From Mycobacterium asiaticum (GTDB lineage Bacteria; Actinomycetota; Actinomycetes; Mycobacteriales; Mycobacteriaceae): a stretch of 64,000 bases of DNA. A program made the position numbers and the translations under genes. Where the stretch lies: contig NZ_LZKQ01000330.1 in NCBI RefSeq assembly GCF_001668675.1, forward strand, positions 1-64,000, given 5' to 3'. Numbering within the stretch: position 1 is the stretch's first letter; each line of letters begins with the position of its first letter. Below the pieces are notes generated by a model. It was given only the letters and a program-made list of their open reading frames with translations. It was not told the DNA's origin and made no database searches. Shown piece by piece: positions 38,776 through 46,554 of this stretch.

Positions 38776-39236
38776 GTGTATCGCTCCTGCAATTTCCTGG
38801 TGATCCCCTCGAGGACCTCCAACCCTTTGGCCAATACCCCGATCTGGTGTTCGTCAAGCTCATCGAGCAGGTCGATCAGCACGGCGCGCCGTGTCGCGGC
38901 AGTGGCGTCCATCACGTGCTGTGCCGATTCGGTGAGCCGCAACCGGCTGATCCGCCGGTCCGCGGTGTCGGCGGTACGTTCCAGTAAGCCCGCGCCGCAC
39001 AGCTTGGACACCAGGGTGGAGGCGGTGTTCGGTACCAGCCCGAGTTCGGCGGCCGCGACGCTCACCGAGACGCCAGGTCGGCGCGACACCAGACGCAAGA
39101 GCTCGGCCTGCGATTCGGAGAGCTGACCGGGCGCATAGCCGGTGCCGGCGGCGCGGCGCAGCTGCCTGCGGAACCGGCCCACGGTGCGGGGCAGTTCGGC
39201 TGCGAGATCGGCAGCGGTGGTCACTCCATTCGTCAC
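38772..39236 (-). CDS. MarR-family transcriptional regulator
   Basis: A 154-residue MarR protein. The winged helix is LSESQAELLRLVSRRPGVSV, then VAAAELGLVPNTASTLVSKL, with the wing DTADRRISRLRLTESA. First gene of the exporter operon, overlapping the ATPase start by four bases, so it likely autoregulates and derepresses export when it binds a small molecule. Its upstream region (39237-39267) contains CTATCTATGTG, AT-richer than the surroundings. Confidence 0.9.
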   Translation of the reverse strand: MTNGVTTAADLAAELPRTVGRFRRQLRRAAGTGYAPGQLSESQAELLRLVSRRPGVSVSVAAAELGLVPNTASTLVSKLCGAGLLERTADTADRRISRLRLTESAQHVMDATAATRRAVLIDLLDELDEHQIGVLAKGLEVLEGITRKLQERYT

Positions 39237-39267
39237 TCCACCCAGAATACCTCTGTAGGCGAGCTAT

Positions 39268-39375
39268 CTATGTGAACCTACGCATCGCGTCGCGCAACGA
39301 AGACGCCGACCCATAGCCGACCATGCCCGCGATCTGGTTCAGCGGTGCGCCCGGTCCTGCCGACGGCATGCTCAT
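39268..39375 (-). pseudogene. C-terminal helix-turn-helix remnant of an AraC-type regulator
   Basis: The minus-strand ATG at 39375 overlaps the phosphoesterase stop (ATGA) and opens 35 codons whose end reads LNQIAGMVGYGSASSLRDAM, then RRFT. The pattern IA..VGYGSASSLR.A..R is the second helix-turn-helix of AraC proteins. Nothing of the rest of an AraC protein remains, so it is likely a fragment left by deletion. It may still be translated by coupling, as a 35-residue peptide. Confidence 0.5.
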
Positions 39376-39875
39376 CGGTCACCAGGCCTGAGTCGCTCGA
39401 GGGTCACATCCACGGACCCGTCCCGCAGCAGCGCGGTCATGTAGGTGCAGAAGGGTTGGCGCCGGCGGTCCGTGGGTGACCCGGGGTTGAGCAGGCGCAG
39501 GCCGGTCGGCGTCGTGGTGTCCCAGGGGATGTGGCTGTGGCCGAACACCAGCACGTCGGTGTCGGGATAGAGCCGCGACATCCGCGCCTCGCGCCCGGCG
39601 GCGGCACCCGTTTCGTGCACCACGGTGAAGCGCACCCCGGCCAGCTCGACGTCGGCGCGTTCGGGCAAGCGTGAGCACAGTTCGTCACCGTCGTTGTTGC
39701 CCCAGCAGGCGACCAGCCGCTTGGCCCTGGCTTGGAGCGAGTCGAGCAACGAGGGCACCACCCAGTCGCCGGCGTGGATGACGACGTCGGCCGCCGCGAC
39801 CTCGTCCCAGACCCGCGCGGGCAGATCGCGGGCCCGTTTCGGGATGTGCGTGTCGGCGATCAGCAGGAGCCGCAT
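39372..39875 (-). CDS. Metallophosphoesterase (YfcE/MJ0936 family)
   Basis: A 167-residue calcineurin-like phosphoesterase. Metal-site motifs are LLIADTHIP (D-x-H), VIHAGDWV (GD), CWGNNDGDE (GNxD), VVHETG (H) and FGHSHIP (GHxH). These hydrolyse phosphodiesters with two metal ions; the natural substrate is unknown. The ATG at 39875 is chosen because the longer frame runs into the divergent htdZ gene; the two starts are 34 bases apart. Confidence 0.87.
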   Translation of the reverse strand: MRLLLIADTHIPKRARDLPARVWDEVAAADVVIHAGDWVVPSLLDSLQARAKRLVACWGNNDGDELCSRLPERADVELAGVRFTVVHETGAAAGREARMSRLYPDTDVLVFGHSHIPWDTTTPTGLRLLNPGSPTDRRRQPFCTYMTALLRDGSVDVTLERLRPGDR

Positions 39876-39909
39876 AAGTTCTATGCATACCCCCAGCAGA
39901 GGAGAGACC

Positions 39910-40365
39910 ATGCGCACCTTCGAGTCAGTCAGTGACCTCGCCGCCGCCGCGGGCGAAACGATCGGGCAGAGCGACTGGGTGACGATCAGTCAGGAAGAGG
40001 TCAACCTGTTCGCCGACGCGACGGGCGATCACCAGTGGATCCACGTCGACCCGGAGCGCGCCGCGAAGGGCCCGTTCGGCACCACCATCGCCCACGGGTT
40101 CATGACGCTGTCGCTGCTGCCGCGGCTGCAGCACGACATGTACACGGTCAAGGGCATCAAGCTGGCAATCAACTACGGCCTGAACAAGGTTCGGTTCCCT
40201 GCGCCGGTGCCGGTGGGTTCGCGGGTGCGGGCGACCAGCTCGCTGGTCAGTGTCGACGACGTGGGCAACGGCGCCGTGCAGGCGGTGGTGTCGACCACGG
40301 TCGAGATCGAGGGTTCCCCCAAGCCGGCATGTGTGGCCGAAAGCATCGTGCGGTACATCCCCTAG
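39910..40365 (+). CDS. htdZ: R-specific enoyl-CoA hydratase (MaoC-like) HtdZ
   Basis: A 151-residue single hot-dog-fold hydratase of the same length as Rv0130. The hydratase-2 motif is FADATGDHQWIHVDPERAAK with the catalytic Asp and His, followed by GTTIAHGFMTLSLLP. It hydrates trans-2-enoyl-CoA to R-3-hydroxyacyl-CoA. AGAGGAGAGACC gives the ribosome site. It converges on fadE1 with a large hairpin between them; both are fatty-acid genes. Confidence 0.95.
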   Translation: MRTFESVSDLAAAAGETIGQSDWVTISQEEVNLFADATGDHQWIHVDPERAAKGPFGTTIAHGFMTLSLLPRLQHDMYTVKGIKLAINYGLNKVRFPAPVPVGSRVRATSSLVSVDDVGNGAVQAVVSTTVEIEGSPKPACVAESIVRYIP

Positions 40366-40380
40366 GGTTCGCCAGGGGTG

Positions 40381-40444
40381 GCGCGAGCAGACGCTAAAGC
40401 CCCCGCACGCACGGCGTGTCGGGGGCTTTAGCGTCTGCTCGCGC
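40381..40444. terminator. Very long perfect hairpin between convergent htdZ and fadE1
   Basis: A 25-base arm at 40381-40405 (starting GCGCGAGCAGACGCTAAAGC) is the exact reverse complement of 40420-40444, with a 14-base loop that itself holds CACGC/GCGTG. It is centred between the htdZ and fadE1 stops, so it most likely ends both transcripts. Fourteen bases of its right arm (GCGTCTGCTCGCGC) recur at 67-80. Confidence 0.8.
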
Positions 40445-40457
40445 GGGGTAACCGGCC

Positions 40458-41753
40458 TCAGAACTCGGCGATCGAGTGTTCCAGCCGCGCGGCCAGGCGC
40501 GCCTCAGCCTCGGCCTTGCGGGTCGGGATGTGCTGCGACGGGAAAGGCGTTGTGACGGGCTGATATTCGCGCAGGGTGCGGCGCGCCACCGTCATCTTGT
40601 GCAACTCGGTGGCCCCGTCGGCGATGCCCAGTGACTCCGCGGCGATCAGCATCTTGACGAACGGCATCTCATCGGAGACTCCAAGCGCGCCGTGCAGATG
40701 CATCGCCCGTTGGGCCACGTCGTGCAACACCTGCGGCATGGCCACCTTCACCGCCGCGATGTCACGACGCACCTTCTGGTAGTCGTGGTGCTTGTCGATC
40801 AGCCACGCGGTGCGCAGCACCAGCAGCCGGAATTGCTCGATCTGGATCCAGCTGTCGGCAATCTTCTCCTGCGTCATCTGGAAGTCGGACAGCCGCCCGT
40901 GCCGGGTCTGGCGCGACACCGCGCGCTCGCACATCATGTCAAATGCCCTGCGTGCCAACGCGATCGTACGCATGGCGTGATGGATCCGCCCGCCGCCGAG
41001 CCGGGTCTGGGCGATCATGAACGCCTGGCCCTCACCGCCGAGCACATGATCGGCCGGCACCCGCACGTCCTTATAGCGGACGTAGCCGTGGCTGGCCCGC
41101 TTGGCGGATTCGACTCCCACACCGACGTTGCGCACGATCTCGATGCCCGGCGTCTCGGCCGGCACGATGAACAGCGACATCTTCTCGTAGGTACGGCCTT
41201 CGGGATTGGTGACGGCCATGACGATGAAGAAGGACGCGTGTTTGGCGTTGGTGGAGAACCACTTTTCGCCGTTGATGACCCAGTCGTCACCGTCGCGCGT
41301 GGCGGCGGTGACGAAAAGCCCCGGGTCCGAGCCGCCCTGCGGTTCGGTCATCGAGTAGCAGGAGGTGATCTCACCGTCGAGCAACGGCTGTAGGTACCGA
41401 GCCTTCTGCTCGTCGGTGCCGAACAGCGCCAGGATCTCGGCATTGCCCGAATCCGGTGCCTGGCAACCGAACACCGACGGCGCCCAGCGCGATCGCCCGA
41501 GGATCTCGTTGAGCAGCGCCAGCTTCACCTGGCCGAAGCCCTGGCCGCCGAGTTCGGGCCGCAGGTGCGCGGCCCACAACCCCTGGTCTTTGACCTGCTG
41601 CTGCAGCGGCCGCAGCACCGCCATCATCTCGGCGTTCTTCTTGTCGTACGGGTCAAGCGCGACCAGATCGAGGGGCTCGAGCTCCTCGACCATGAATTTC
41701 TCCACCCAGTCCAGCTTGGCCTGGTATTCCGGGTCTGTCTCGAAGTCCCACAT
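40458..41753 (-). CDS. fadE1: Acyl-CoA dehydrogenase FadE1
   Basis: A 431-residue FAD enzyme (Rv0131c type) for the first step of beta-oxidation. Signature 1 is CYSMTEPQGGSDP, the FAD/substrate loop is WFSTNAKHASFF, signature 2 spans QRAMHLHGALGVSDEMPFVK. The catalytic base is expected near ESLGIADGATELHKM. The start MWDFETDPEYQAKL at 41753 is preferred over a GTG further upstream because it matches the family N-terminus. The 140-base region before it holds the palindrome GTAGTACTAC at 41838-41847. Confidence 0.93.
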   Translation of the reverse strand: MWDFETDPEYQAKLDWVEKFMVEELEPLDLVALDPYDKKNAEMMAVLRPLQQQVKDQGLWAAHLRPELGGQGFGQVKLALLNEILGRSRWAPSVFGCQAPDSGNAEILALFGTDEQKARYLQPLLDGEITSCYSMTEPQGGSDPGLFVTAATRDGDDWVINGEKWFSTNAKHASFFIVMAVTNPEGRTYEKMSLFIVPAETPGIEIVRNVGVGVESAKRASHGYVRYKDVRVPADHVLGGEGQAFMIAQTRLGGGRIHHAMRTIALARRAFDMMCERAVSRQTRHGRLSDFQMTQEKIADSWIQIEQFRLLVLRTAWLIDKHHDYQKVRRDIAAVKVAMPQVLHDVAQRAMHLHGALGVSDEMPFVKMLIAAESLGIADGATELHKMTVARRTLREYQPVTTPFPSQHIPTRKAEAEARLAARLEHSIAEF

Positions 41754-41837
41754 CGTCGGCACCGTTCCCCGGTGCACCGTCGCACCGGCATCGTTTCAGG
41801 AGCGACACCATCGTATGTGCCTTGTCTGCGACTACGG

Positions 41838-41847
41838 GTAGTACTAC
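41838..41847. promoter_or_regulatory. Palindrome between fadE1 and a divergent membrane protein gene
   Basis: GTAGTACTAC is a perfect 10-bp palindrome, flanked by further ACTAC and GTAGTA copies (41831-41858). It lies in the divergent promoter region and could be a regulator site; no local regulator is obvious. Confidence 0.35.
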
Positions 41848-41894
41848 GATGCGTAGTAATCGTGGGTCGGGTCCAGCGGAGCGGAGCGCAGCCG

Positions 41895-42338
41895 ATGCCC
41901 AACCAACCGAAATCCGACCGGTACGCTGCCGAACGCCGGTTCTACCGGGCCGCAATGGTTTTCGCCGCCGCACTGGCACTGCATGCCGCTGACCACTTTC
42001 GGCGCGGTATGGATGTCATCCCGCCGGCGGTGATGATGGCGGGCAACATTCAGATCGTTGCGGCCGTGATCACCATCGCGCTGGTGGTGCGGCGAAACCG
42101 GTGGGCACCGCACGCGGCGATCACGCTCGGCCTGGCCAGTGCGGTGGGCTTCAGTGCCGCGCATCTGCTGCCCAGGTGGGGGCCGTTGAGTGACAGCTTC
42201 ATCAATCCCGCTGCGGGCTCGGGAGTCACCTGGTTCTCCTGGGTGACGGCGGTCGGGGAAATAGGCACTGCCCTGGTGATGGCCGCAGCCGGGATCGCTT
42301 TGCTGCGCGCCGCTAGGATCCGGCGATCTGTCGCCTGA
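41895..42338 (+). CDS. Small membrane protein
   Basis: A 147-residue protein with four likely helices (residues about 16-34, 45-64, 70-88 and 115-140) and a short charged N-terminus. I do not recognise a family. The run AAHLLPRWGPLSDSF between helices three and four carries the only polar loop of note. The last 26 bases overlap the convergent ANTAR gene. Confidence 0.6.
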   Translation: MPNQPKSDRYAAERRFYRAAMVFAAALALHAADHFRRGMDVIPPAVMMAGNIQIVAAVITIALVVRRNRWAPHAAITLGLASAVGFSAAHLLPRWGPLSDSFINPAAGSGVTWFSWVTAVGEIGTALVMAAAGIALLRAARIRRSVA

Positions 42339-43035
42339 GTTCGACCACCGCACGCGCAATATTCACCAGCGGCGTATTGGATTCCTGCGAGAGCCGCTTC
42401 AGCAGTTCGAATGCGCGGACCGCGTCTATGTTGTACTGCTGCATCAGCATTCCCTTGGCCTGACCGATGATGTCCCGACTGGCCAGCGCGCTCTGAAAGT
42501 GGCGTTCGCGCTGGACGCTGTCCCACACCAGTGCCGCATGCGTGGCGAAGACAAACCCGATCTCCAAGGCCTCCTCATCGAACGCGTGGGGTACGTCGGC
42601 ATACACGTTGAGCGCACCGAGGGTGTGGGTGCTGGTGAACAATTCGAACGACAGGATCGACCGAATCGGTGTTTCGGCGAGCGCCGCGTGGCGATACCGC
42701 GGCCAGCGCGTGTCGGCTACCAGGTCATCGACCCGCACAACGTGGTGCTCCCAGGCGGCGATCAGACACGGGCCCTCTTGATATCGCTGTTGAATCTCAT
42801 CGAGCCACCGCGGCCAATGGTGGGTGCTGGCCTGCGTCGCGATCTGACCGCGCCGGCTGGCCACCGTAAGCCCCGCGTACTGGGCCCCCGGAATTGTATG
42901 TGTGGCCTCGCCGACCAACTGGTCGATCACGGCCTCACTATCGGTGCCGGGCCGGTTGTGCAGGTCACGCGCCAGATCCGCGATCTGCTGATGCACGAGG
43001 CCGTTGTCCTGTTCCACAAGCAGTCCTTCCGGCAC
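42313..43035 (-). CDS. GAF-ANTAR transcription antitermination regulator
   Basis: A 240-residue protein with a GAF sensory domain (about 25-165, including GPCLIAAWEHHVVRVDDL and LSFELFTSTHTLGALNVYAD) and a C-terminal ANTAR RNA-binding domain (about 170-235: ALASRDIIGQAKGMLMQQYN, then AFELLKRLSQESNTPL). ANTAR proteins bind paired RNA hexaloop hairpins and let polymerase pass terminators. Common in mycobacteria; targets and ligand here are unknown. Confidence 0.88.
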   Translation of the reverse strand: MPEGLLVEQDNGLVHQQIADLARDLHNRPGTDSEAVIDQLVGEATHTIPGAQYAGLTVASRRGQIATQASTHHWPRWLDEIQQRYQEGPCLIAAWEHHVVRVDDLVADTRWPRYRHAALAETPIRSILSFELFTSTHTLGALNVYADVPHAFDEEALEIGFVFATHAALVWDSVQRERHFQSALASRDIIGQAKGMLMQQYNIDAVRAFELLKRLSQESNTPLVNIARAVVELRRQIAGS

Positions 43036-43168
43036 ACCTGCCGGCGCGCCGCATCCATCTTACGGGCGATGCGAACGCAACCTGAAATGCCACCGAATCA
43101 GACTGTCGCACAAGATCTTTGCGAGTCGCTCAAGATTTCTCCGGCCATACTGTCTAGCCTCATGCCCC

Positions 43169-43615
43169 ATGGACCCTCGGGCCGGCGGCGGCGTCGAAGT
43201 GGCTTGTCAAGGCCCGGTGATCGGTGCGGCGGCACTGTGGGATCTGCCCCATCGCTGGCGGGAATCCCGCTGGACGCTGCTCGCCCAGACCCCGGCTTTC
43301 TTGCGGGTGTTCGGCTTTCGCAGCGGGCGGGGCCGAGCCCTGCAGGAAGCGATGCACCGAGTGCACCCCGAAGAACCGCATTGGTATCTGTCCGCCATCG
43401 GCAGCGATCCCGCATTGCGCGGCAAAGGTTTCGGACAGGCGCTGATGCGATCCCGTCTCGAACGTTGCGATGCCGAATACTGTCCGGCCTACCTGGAATC
43501 GACCAAAGCCGAAAACCTGCCGTTCTACGCCCCTTTCGGCTTCGTGGTCACCGGTGAGATCGTGTTGCCGGGTGGTGGTCCGACGATGTGGCCGATGTGG
43601 CGCGATCCGCGCTGA
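43169..43615 (+). CDS. N-terminally truncated GNAT acetyltransferase paralogue
   Basis: A 148-residue protein that aligns along its whole length with residues 58-201 of the next gene (shared stretches RVFGFR, HPEEPHWYL, RSRLERCDAEYCPAYLES, WPMWRDPR). It lacks the first 55 or so residues of the GNAT fold, and upstream sequence in no frame restores them. The acetyl-CoA loop (DPALRGKGFGQALM) is intact. Probably a decaying tandem duplicate, though an ATG at 43169 could still give a product. A longer frame upstream runs antisense to the ANTAR gene and is not convincing. Confidence 0.55.
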   Translation: MDPRAGGGVEVACQGPVIGAAALWDLPHRWRESRWTLLAQTPAFLRVFGFRSGRGRALQEAMHRVHPEEPHWYLSAIGSDPALRGKGFGQALMRSRLERCDAEYCPAYLESTKAENLPFYAPFGFVVTGEIVLPGGGPTMWPMWRDPR

Positions 43616-43636
43616 CCGGGCTATTAACCTGTTGAC

Positions 43637-44242
43637 ATGACCCCGCAGGCGCGCGCGGCGCAGCAGGCAGATCTTCGCGAACTGGGACGCACCCTGGGCC
43701 GGGCGTTCTTCGACGATCCGGTTTCGGTCTGGTTGCTGCCTGACCCCGATAAGCGCCACGCCCACCTGTCGCGGCTGTTCACGACCATGACACGCCATCA
43801 CCACCTGGGTGCCGGCGGCGTGGAAGTGGCGTGCGACGGCCCCGGGATCGGCGCGGCCGCGCTGTGGGATCCGCCGAACCGATGGCAGGAGTCGCGCCGC
43901 GCGCAGCTGGCCCAGACGCCGACATTTCTGCGGGTGTTCGGCTTCCGGACGGCCAAGGCACGGGGCCTGCAGGAGCTGATGAAGAGCAAGCACCCAGAGG
44001 AACCGCACTGGTATCTCGCCGTCATCGGCAGCGATCCAGACGTCCGCGGGCGCGGCTTCGGCCAGGTCCTGATGCGGTCTCGGTTGGACCGCTGCGATGC
44101 CGAATACTGTCCTGCGTACCTAGAGTCCAGCAAAGCCGAAAATGTGCCGTACTACGAGCGTTTCGGCTTCCGCGTCACCGGCGAGATCGTCTTGCCCGAC
44201 GGTGGGCCGACGCTGTGGCCGATGTGGCGAGACCCGCGCTGA
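43637..44242 (+). CDS. GNAT-family N-acetyltransferase (Rv0133-like)
   Basis: A complete 201-residue GNAT. The N-terminus LRELGRTLGRAFFDDPVSVW is the usual first helix, and the acetyl-CoA loop is DPDVRGRGFGQVLMRSRL (Q/RxxGxG/A). Substrate unknown. It has 21 bases to the truncated copy upstream, so the two are one transcript. The position after fadE1 fits Rv0133; the fgd2 gene usually found between them is absent. Confidence 0.88.
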   Translation: MTPQARAAQQADLRELGRTLGRAFFDDPVSVWLLPDPDKRHAHLSRLFTTMTRHHHLGAGGVEVACDGPGIGAAALWDPPNRWQESRRAQLAQTPTFLRVFGFRTAKARGLQELMKSKHPEEPHWYLAVIGSDPDVRGRGFGQVLMRSRLDRCDAEYCPAYLESSKAENVPYYERFGFRVTGEIVLPDGGPTLWPMWRDPR

Positions 44243-44302
44243 CGGGCAGCGGAGGCGATCCGAGCGGGTTTAGCGGCCATATCTTGCGGGCAACCGTGGC
44301 CA

Positions 44303-44659
44303 ATGGCTACCGATGATGCAGGTTCTGTCGATGCCGCCGACTTCCCCGAGGAAGGCGGCCCCGGCGACACCCTGAACGCGGAAGAGTCCACCGACTCCGA
44401 CGAGTTGCTGAACGACGACGGGGACGTCGTCGTCGACCCGCCCGAGGACTGGAGCGGTGCCGACAAATTCGGGATGACCGCGCGCGAGGAACGGGAGGGC
44501 GAATCGCTCGACGCGCGACTCGCCGCCGAACAACCCGACGTCACCGAGCAGGCGGCCACCAGCGCGGTCCCGGACGATGAAACAGGCCGAGCCCATCGCG
44601 GTCAGGTCGACGGCGCTCCGGAAGACGGCGATTCGCTGTACCAGGTGGTCGACGAGTAG
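44303..44659 (+). CDS. DUF5709 acidic protein
   Basis: A 118-residue, strongly acidic, probably disordered protein (opens MATDDAGSVDAADFPEEGG; central DWSGADKFGMTAREEREGES). The centre is characteristic of actinobacterial DUF5709 proteins, whose function is unknown. It ends immediately next to the convergent TetR stop, with no bases between them. Confidence 0.8.
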   Translation: MATDDAGSVDAADFPEEGGPGDTLNAEESTDSDELLNDDGDVVVDPPEDWSGADKFGMTAREEREGESLDARLAAEQPDVTEQAATSAVPDDETGRAHRGQVDGAPEDGDSLYQVVDE

Positions 44660-45358
44660 TCAGGGATTGCTTTTCCAGCCGGCCACCCCGATTGCGATCA
44701 TGCGCAATTGCTTGACCGCGATCCGGTGAATGTCCTGCAGCGCTTCGGTGCTCTGCGCGTCCTCGATGGCCTCGGCGATCACGATCATCGAGTTCACGAA
44801 CAGGCTGGCCAGCACGTTGAGGTCCTCGGTGCTCCATTCGTTGAGCCGCGGGAAACGCGCCAGGTCGGTGGCCAGTTCGGACGTGATCAGCCGAATCTCG
44901 GTCCGGATCGCATACCGCAGCACCGAGACGCCGGTTGAGCGTTCGCGGGCGATGAAGCGCCAGTGTTCGCGCTGTTCGGCGACGCTACCAACCAGGATCT
45001 CCACCGACGATTCGATCACCCGGTTCGGGTCCAGCTTGCCGGCGCGCGCGCCGCGCAGCGTGTCCCGCAGACTGCGGAACGATTCGTCGATGAGCACCAG
45101 GCCGAGCGCTTCCATCGACTCGAAGTGCCGGTAGAACGCCGCCGGCACGATCCCGGCCTCCCGGGTCACCTCCCGCAGGCTCAGCCCGCTGAAGCTGCGG
45201 TCGTTGAGTGCCTTGAGTGCCGCGGCGATGATCGCGCGCCTGGTGGCTTCCTTGCGTTCCTCCCGCGAAGGACTCTCCCGGCCGTTGGGATTGCGCGAAT
45301 CACGGGCCCTGTCCTGGCCCGATCGCCGCGAATGTGAGCTAGGAGTACGACTGTTCAC
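44660..45358 (-). CDS. TetR-family regulator, FabR-like, of fatty acid desaturation
   Basis: A 232-residue TetR protein. After a basic 40-residue N-terminus the DNA-binding domain reads ATRRAIIAAALKALNDRSFS, then LSLREVTREAGIVPAAFYRH and FESMEALGLVLIDES. This closely resembles Escherichia coli FabR (LSLREVAREAGIAP..FYRHF..ELGL..VDES), the repressor of unsaturated fatty acid synthesis. It is divergent from a reductase-desaturase pair, its probable target. The GTG start at 45358 is inside the GTTCAC half-site of a palindrome, implying autoregulation. It could belong to the mycobacterial desaturase regulators of the MadR type, but I cannot confirm that. Confidence 0.88.
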   Translation of the reverse strand: MNSRTPSSHSRRSGQDRARDSRNPNGRESPSREERKEATRRAIIAAALKALNDRSFSGLSLREVTREAGIVPAAFYRHFESMEALGLVLIDESFRSLRDTLRGARAGKLDPNRVIESSVEILVGSVAEQREHWRFIARERSTGVSVLRYAIRTEIRLITSELATDLARFPRLNEWSTEDLNVLASLFVNSMIVIAEAIEDAQSTEALQDIHRIAVKQLRMIAIGVAGWKSNP

Positions 45359-45367
45359 TATGTGAAC
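45353..45367. promoter_or_regulatory. Operator palindrome of the FabR-like regulator
   Basis: GTTCAC-TAT-GTGAAC is a perfect six-base-arm inverted repeat overlapping the start codon of the TetR gene and 61 bases upstream of the reductase ATG. A related half-site, GTTCAC, recurs at 45430-45435. The location suits a repressor of both directions. Confidence 0.65.
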
Positions 45368-45427
45368 CGTAACACAGAGCCGACGAAACCCTTGACCACC
45401 TGCGGGAAACGGTGCGACGGTGTACAC

Positions 45428-46513
45428 ATGTTCACTCAAACTTTCACTCGGACGATCGCCAAGCGGGTCCTGAGTTCCGACCTTATCGATCTGCTCACCG
45501 GGCCGCACGGCGTTGACCGGTACACCGAGCTTGTGACGCCGACCTGGACGTCGGGCGAGGCCCGCGCCAAGGTGGTTGACGTCCGGCGCACGACGCCGCG
45601 CAGCGTCACGCTGACGCTGGCACCGAACGCCGCGTTCACTGACCGCTACACCGTCAAGGCCGGGCAGTTCGTCAACGTCACGCTCGAGATCGACGGGCGC
45701 AGGCACTCCCGCTGCTACTCACCGGCCAACGTCGAGGGCAGCACGCAGCTGGAACTGACCATCGGCGTGCACGATGGCGGGCTGGTCTCGACTTACCTGT
45801 ACGAGCGGGCTCGTCGGGGCATGGTCGTTGGCCTGGACGGCGTCGGGGGCGACTTCGTGCTGCCGATTCACCGGCCCAAGCGGATCCTGTTCGTGTCGGG
45901 TGGCAGCGGCATCACGCCGGTCATGGCGATGCTGCGCACCCTCATCGCCGAGCGGCACCAGCAATTCCGCAAGGGCGAAATCGCGTTTGTGCACTACGCG
46001 CGCACCCCGGAAGAGGCCTGCTACCGCGAGGAGCTGGCCGCAATGCGCGGGGTACGGGTGCTGCACGGCTACACCCGGTCCGGTGACGGCGACCTGCAGG
46101 GCCGCTGCGGTGCCGAACACCTGGCCGCCGCCATGGAATCTCCCGACGCGGTGTTCGTCTGCGGGCCAACCGCTTTGGTCGACGCCGTACGGCAGCACTG
46201 TGAAAACGTGTTCACTGAAAGCTTCGTGCCGCCGGTGATCGAAGTTCCGGCCAATCCCACCGGCGGGCGAGTCAGCTTCGCCGACAGCAAGGTCGACGTC
46301 GTCGACGACGGTCGCTCCCTGCTGGAGCAGGCCGAAGCCGCCGGCCTCTCGCCGGAGAACGGATGCCGGATGGGCATCTGCCACACCTGCACGCGCCGCA
46401 AGACCGCGGGCACCGTACGCAACCTGGTCACCGGCGCCGTCGCCACCGGCGCCGACGAGAACGTCCAGATCTGCGTCACCGTCCCCGTCGGCGACGTCGA
46501 AATCGACCTCTGA
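45428..46513 (+). CDS. Ferredoxin-NADP reductase-type oxidoreductase (Rv3230c-like)
   Basis: A 361-residue electron-transfer protein with an FAD domain (residues about 45-145, RHSRCYSPAN motif), an NAD(P) domain (SGGSGITPVMAMLRTL; VFVCGPTALVDAV) and a C-terminal plant-type 2Fe-2S domain with CRMGICHTCTRR and a final cysteine in NVQICVTV. It resembles Rv3230c, which supplies electrons to the stearoyl-CoA desaturase DesA3. It precedes the desaturase by 41 bases. It could also serve other oxygenases, such as the orphan Rieske enzyme at 6306. Confidence 0.9.
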   Translation: MFTQTFTRTIAKRVLSSDLIDLLTGPHGVDRYTELVTPTWTSGEARAKVVDVRRTTPRSVTLTLAPNAAFTDRYTVKAGQFVNVTLEIDGRRHSRCYSPANVEGSTQLELTIGVHDGGLVSTYLYERARRGMVVGLDGVGGDFVLPIHRPKRILFVSGGSGITPVMAMLRTLIAERHQQFRKGEIAFVHYARTPEEACYREELAAMRGVRVLHGYTRSGDGDLQGRCGAEHLAAAMESPDAVFVCGPTALVDAVRQHCENVFTESFVPPVIEVPANPTGGRVSFADSKVDVVDDGRSLLEQAEAAGLSPENGCRMGICHTCTRRKTAGTVRNLVTGAVATGADENVQICVTVPVGDVEIDL

Positions 46514-46554
46514 CAGCCCCACCAAACACACCAGAAGACCTAGGAGGAGACGCC

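Noticed and set aside
43160-44008. A minus-strand 282-codon frame with internal repeats across the GNAT copies
   Set aside because: The apparent repeats are the antisense image of the two duplicated GNAT genes; no family resemblance in this frame.
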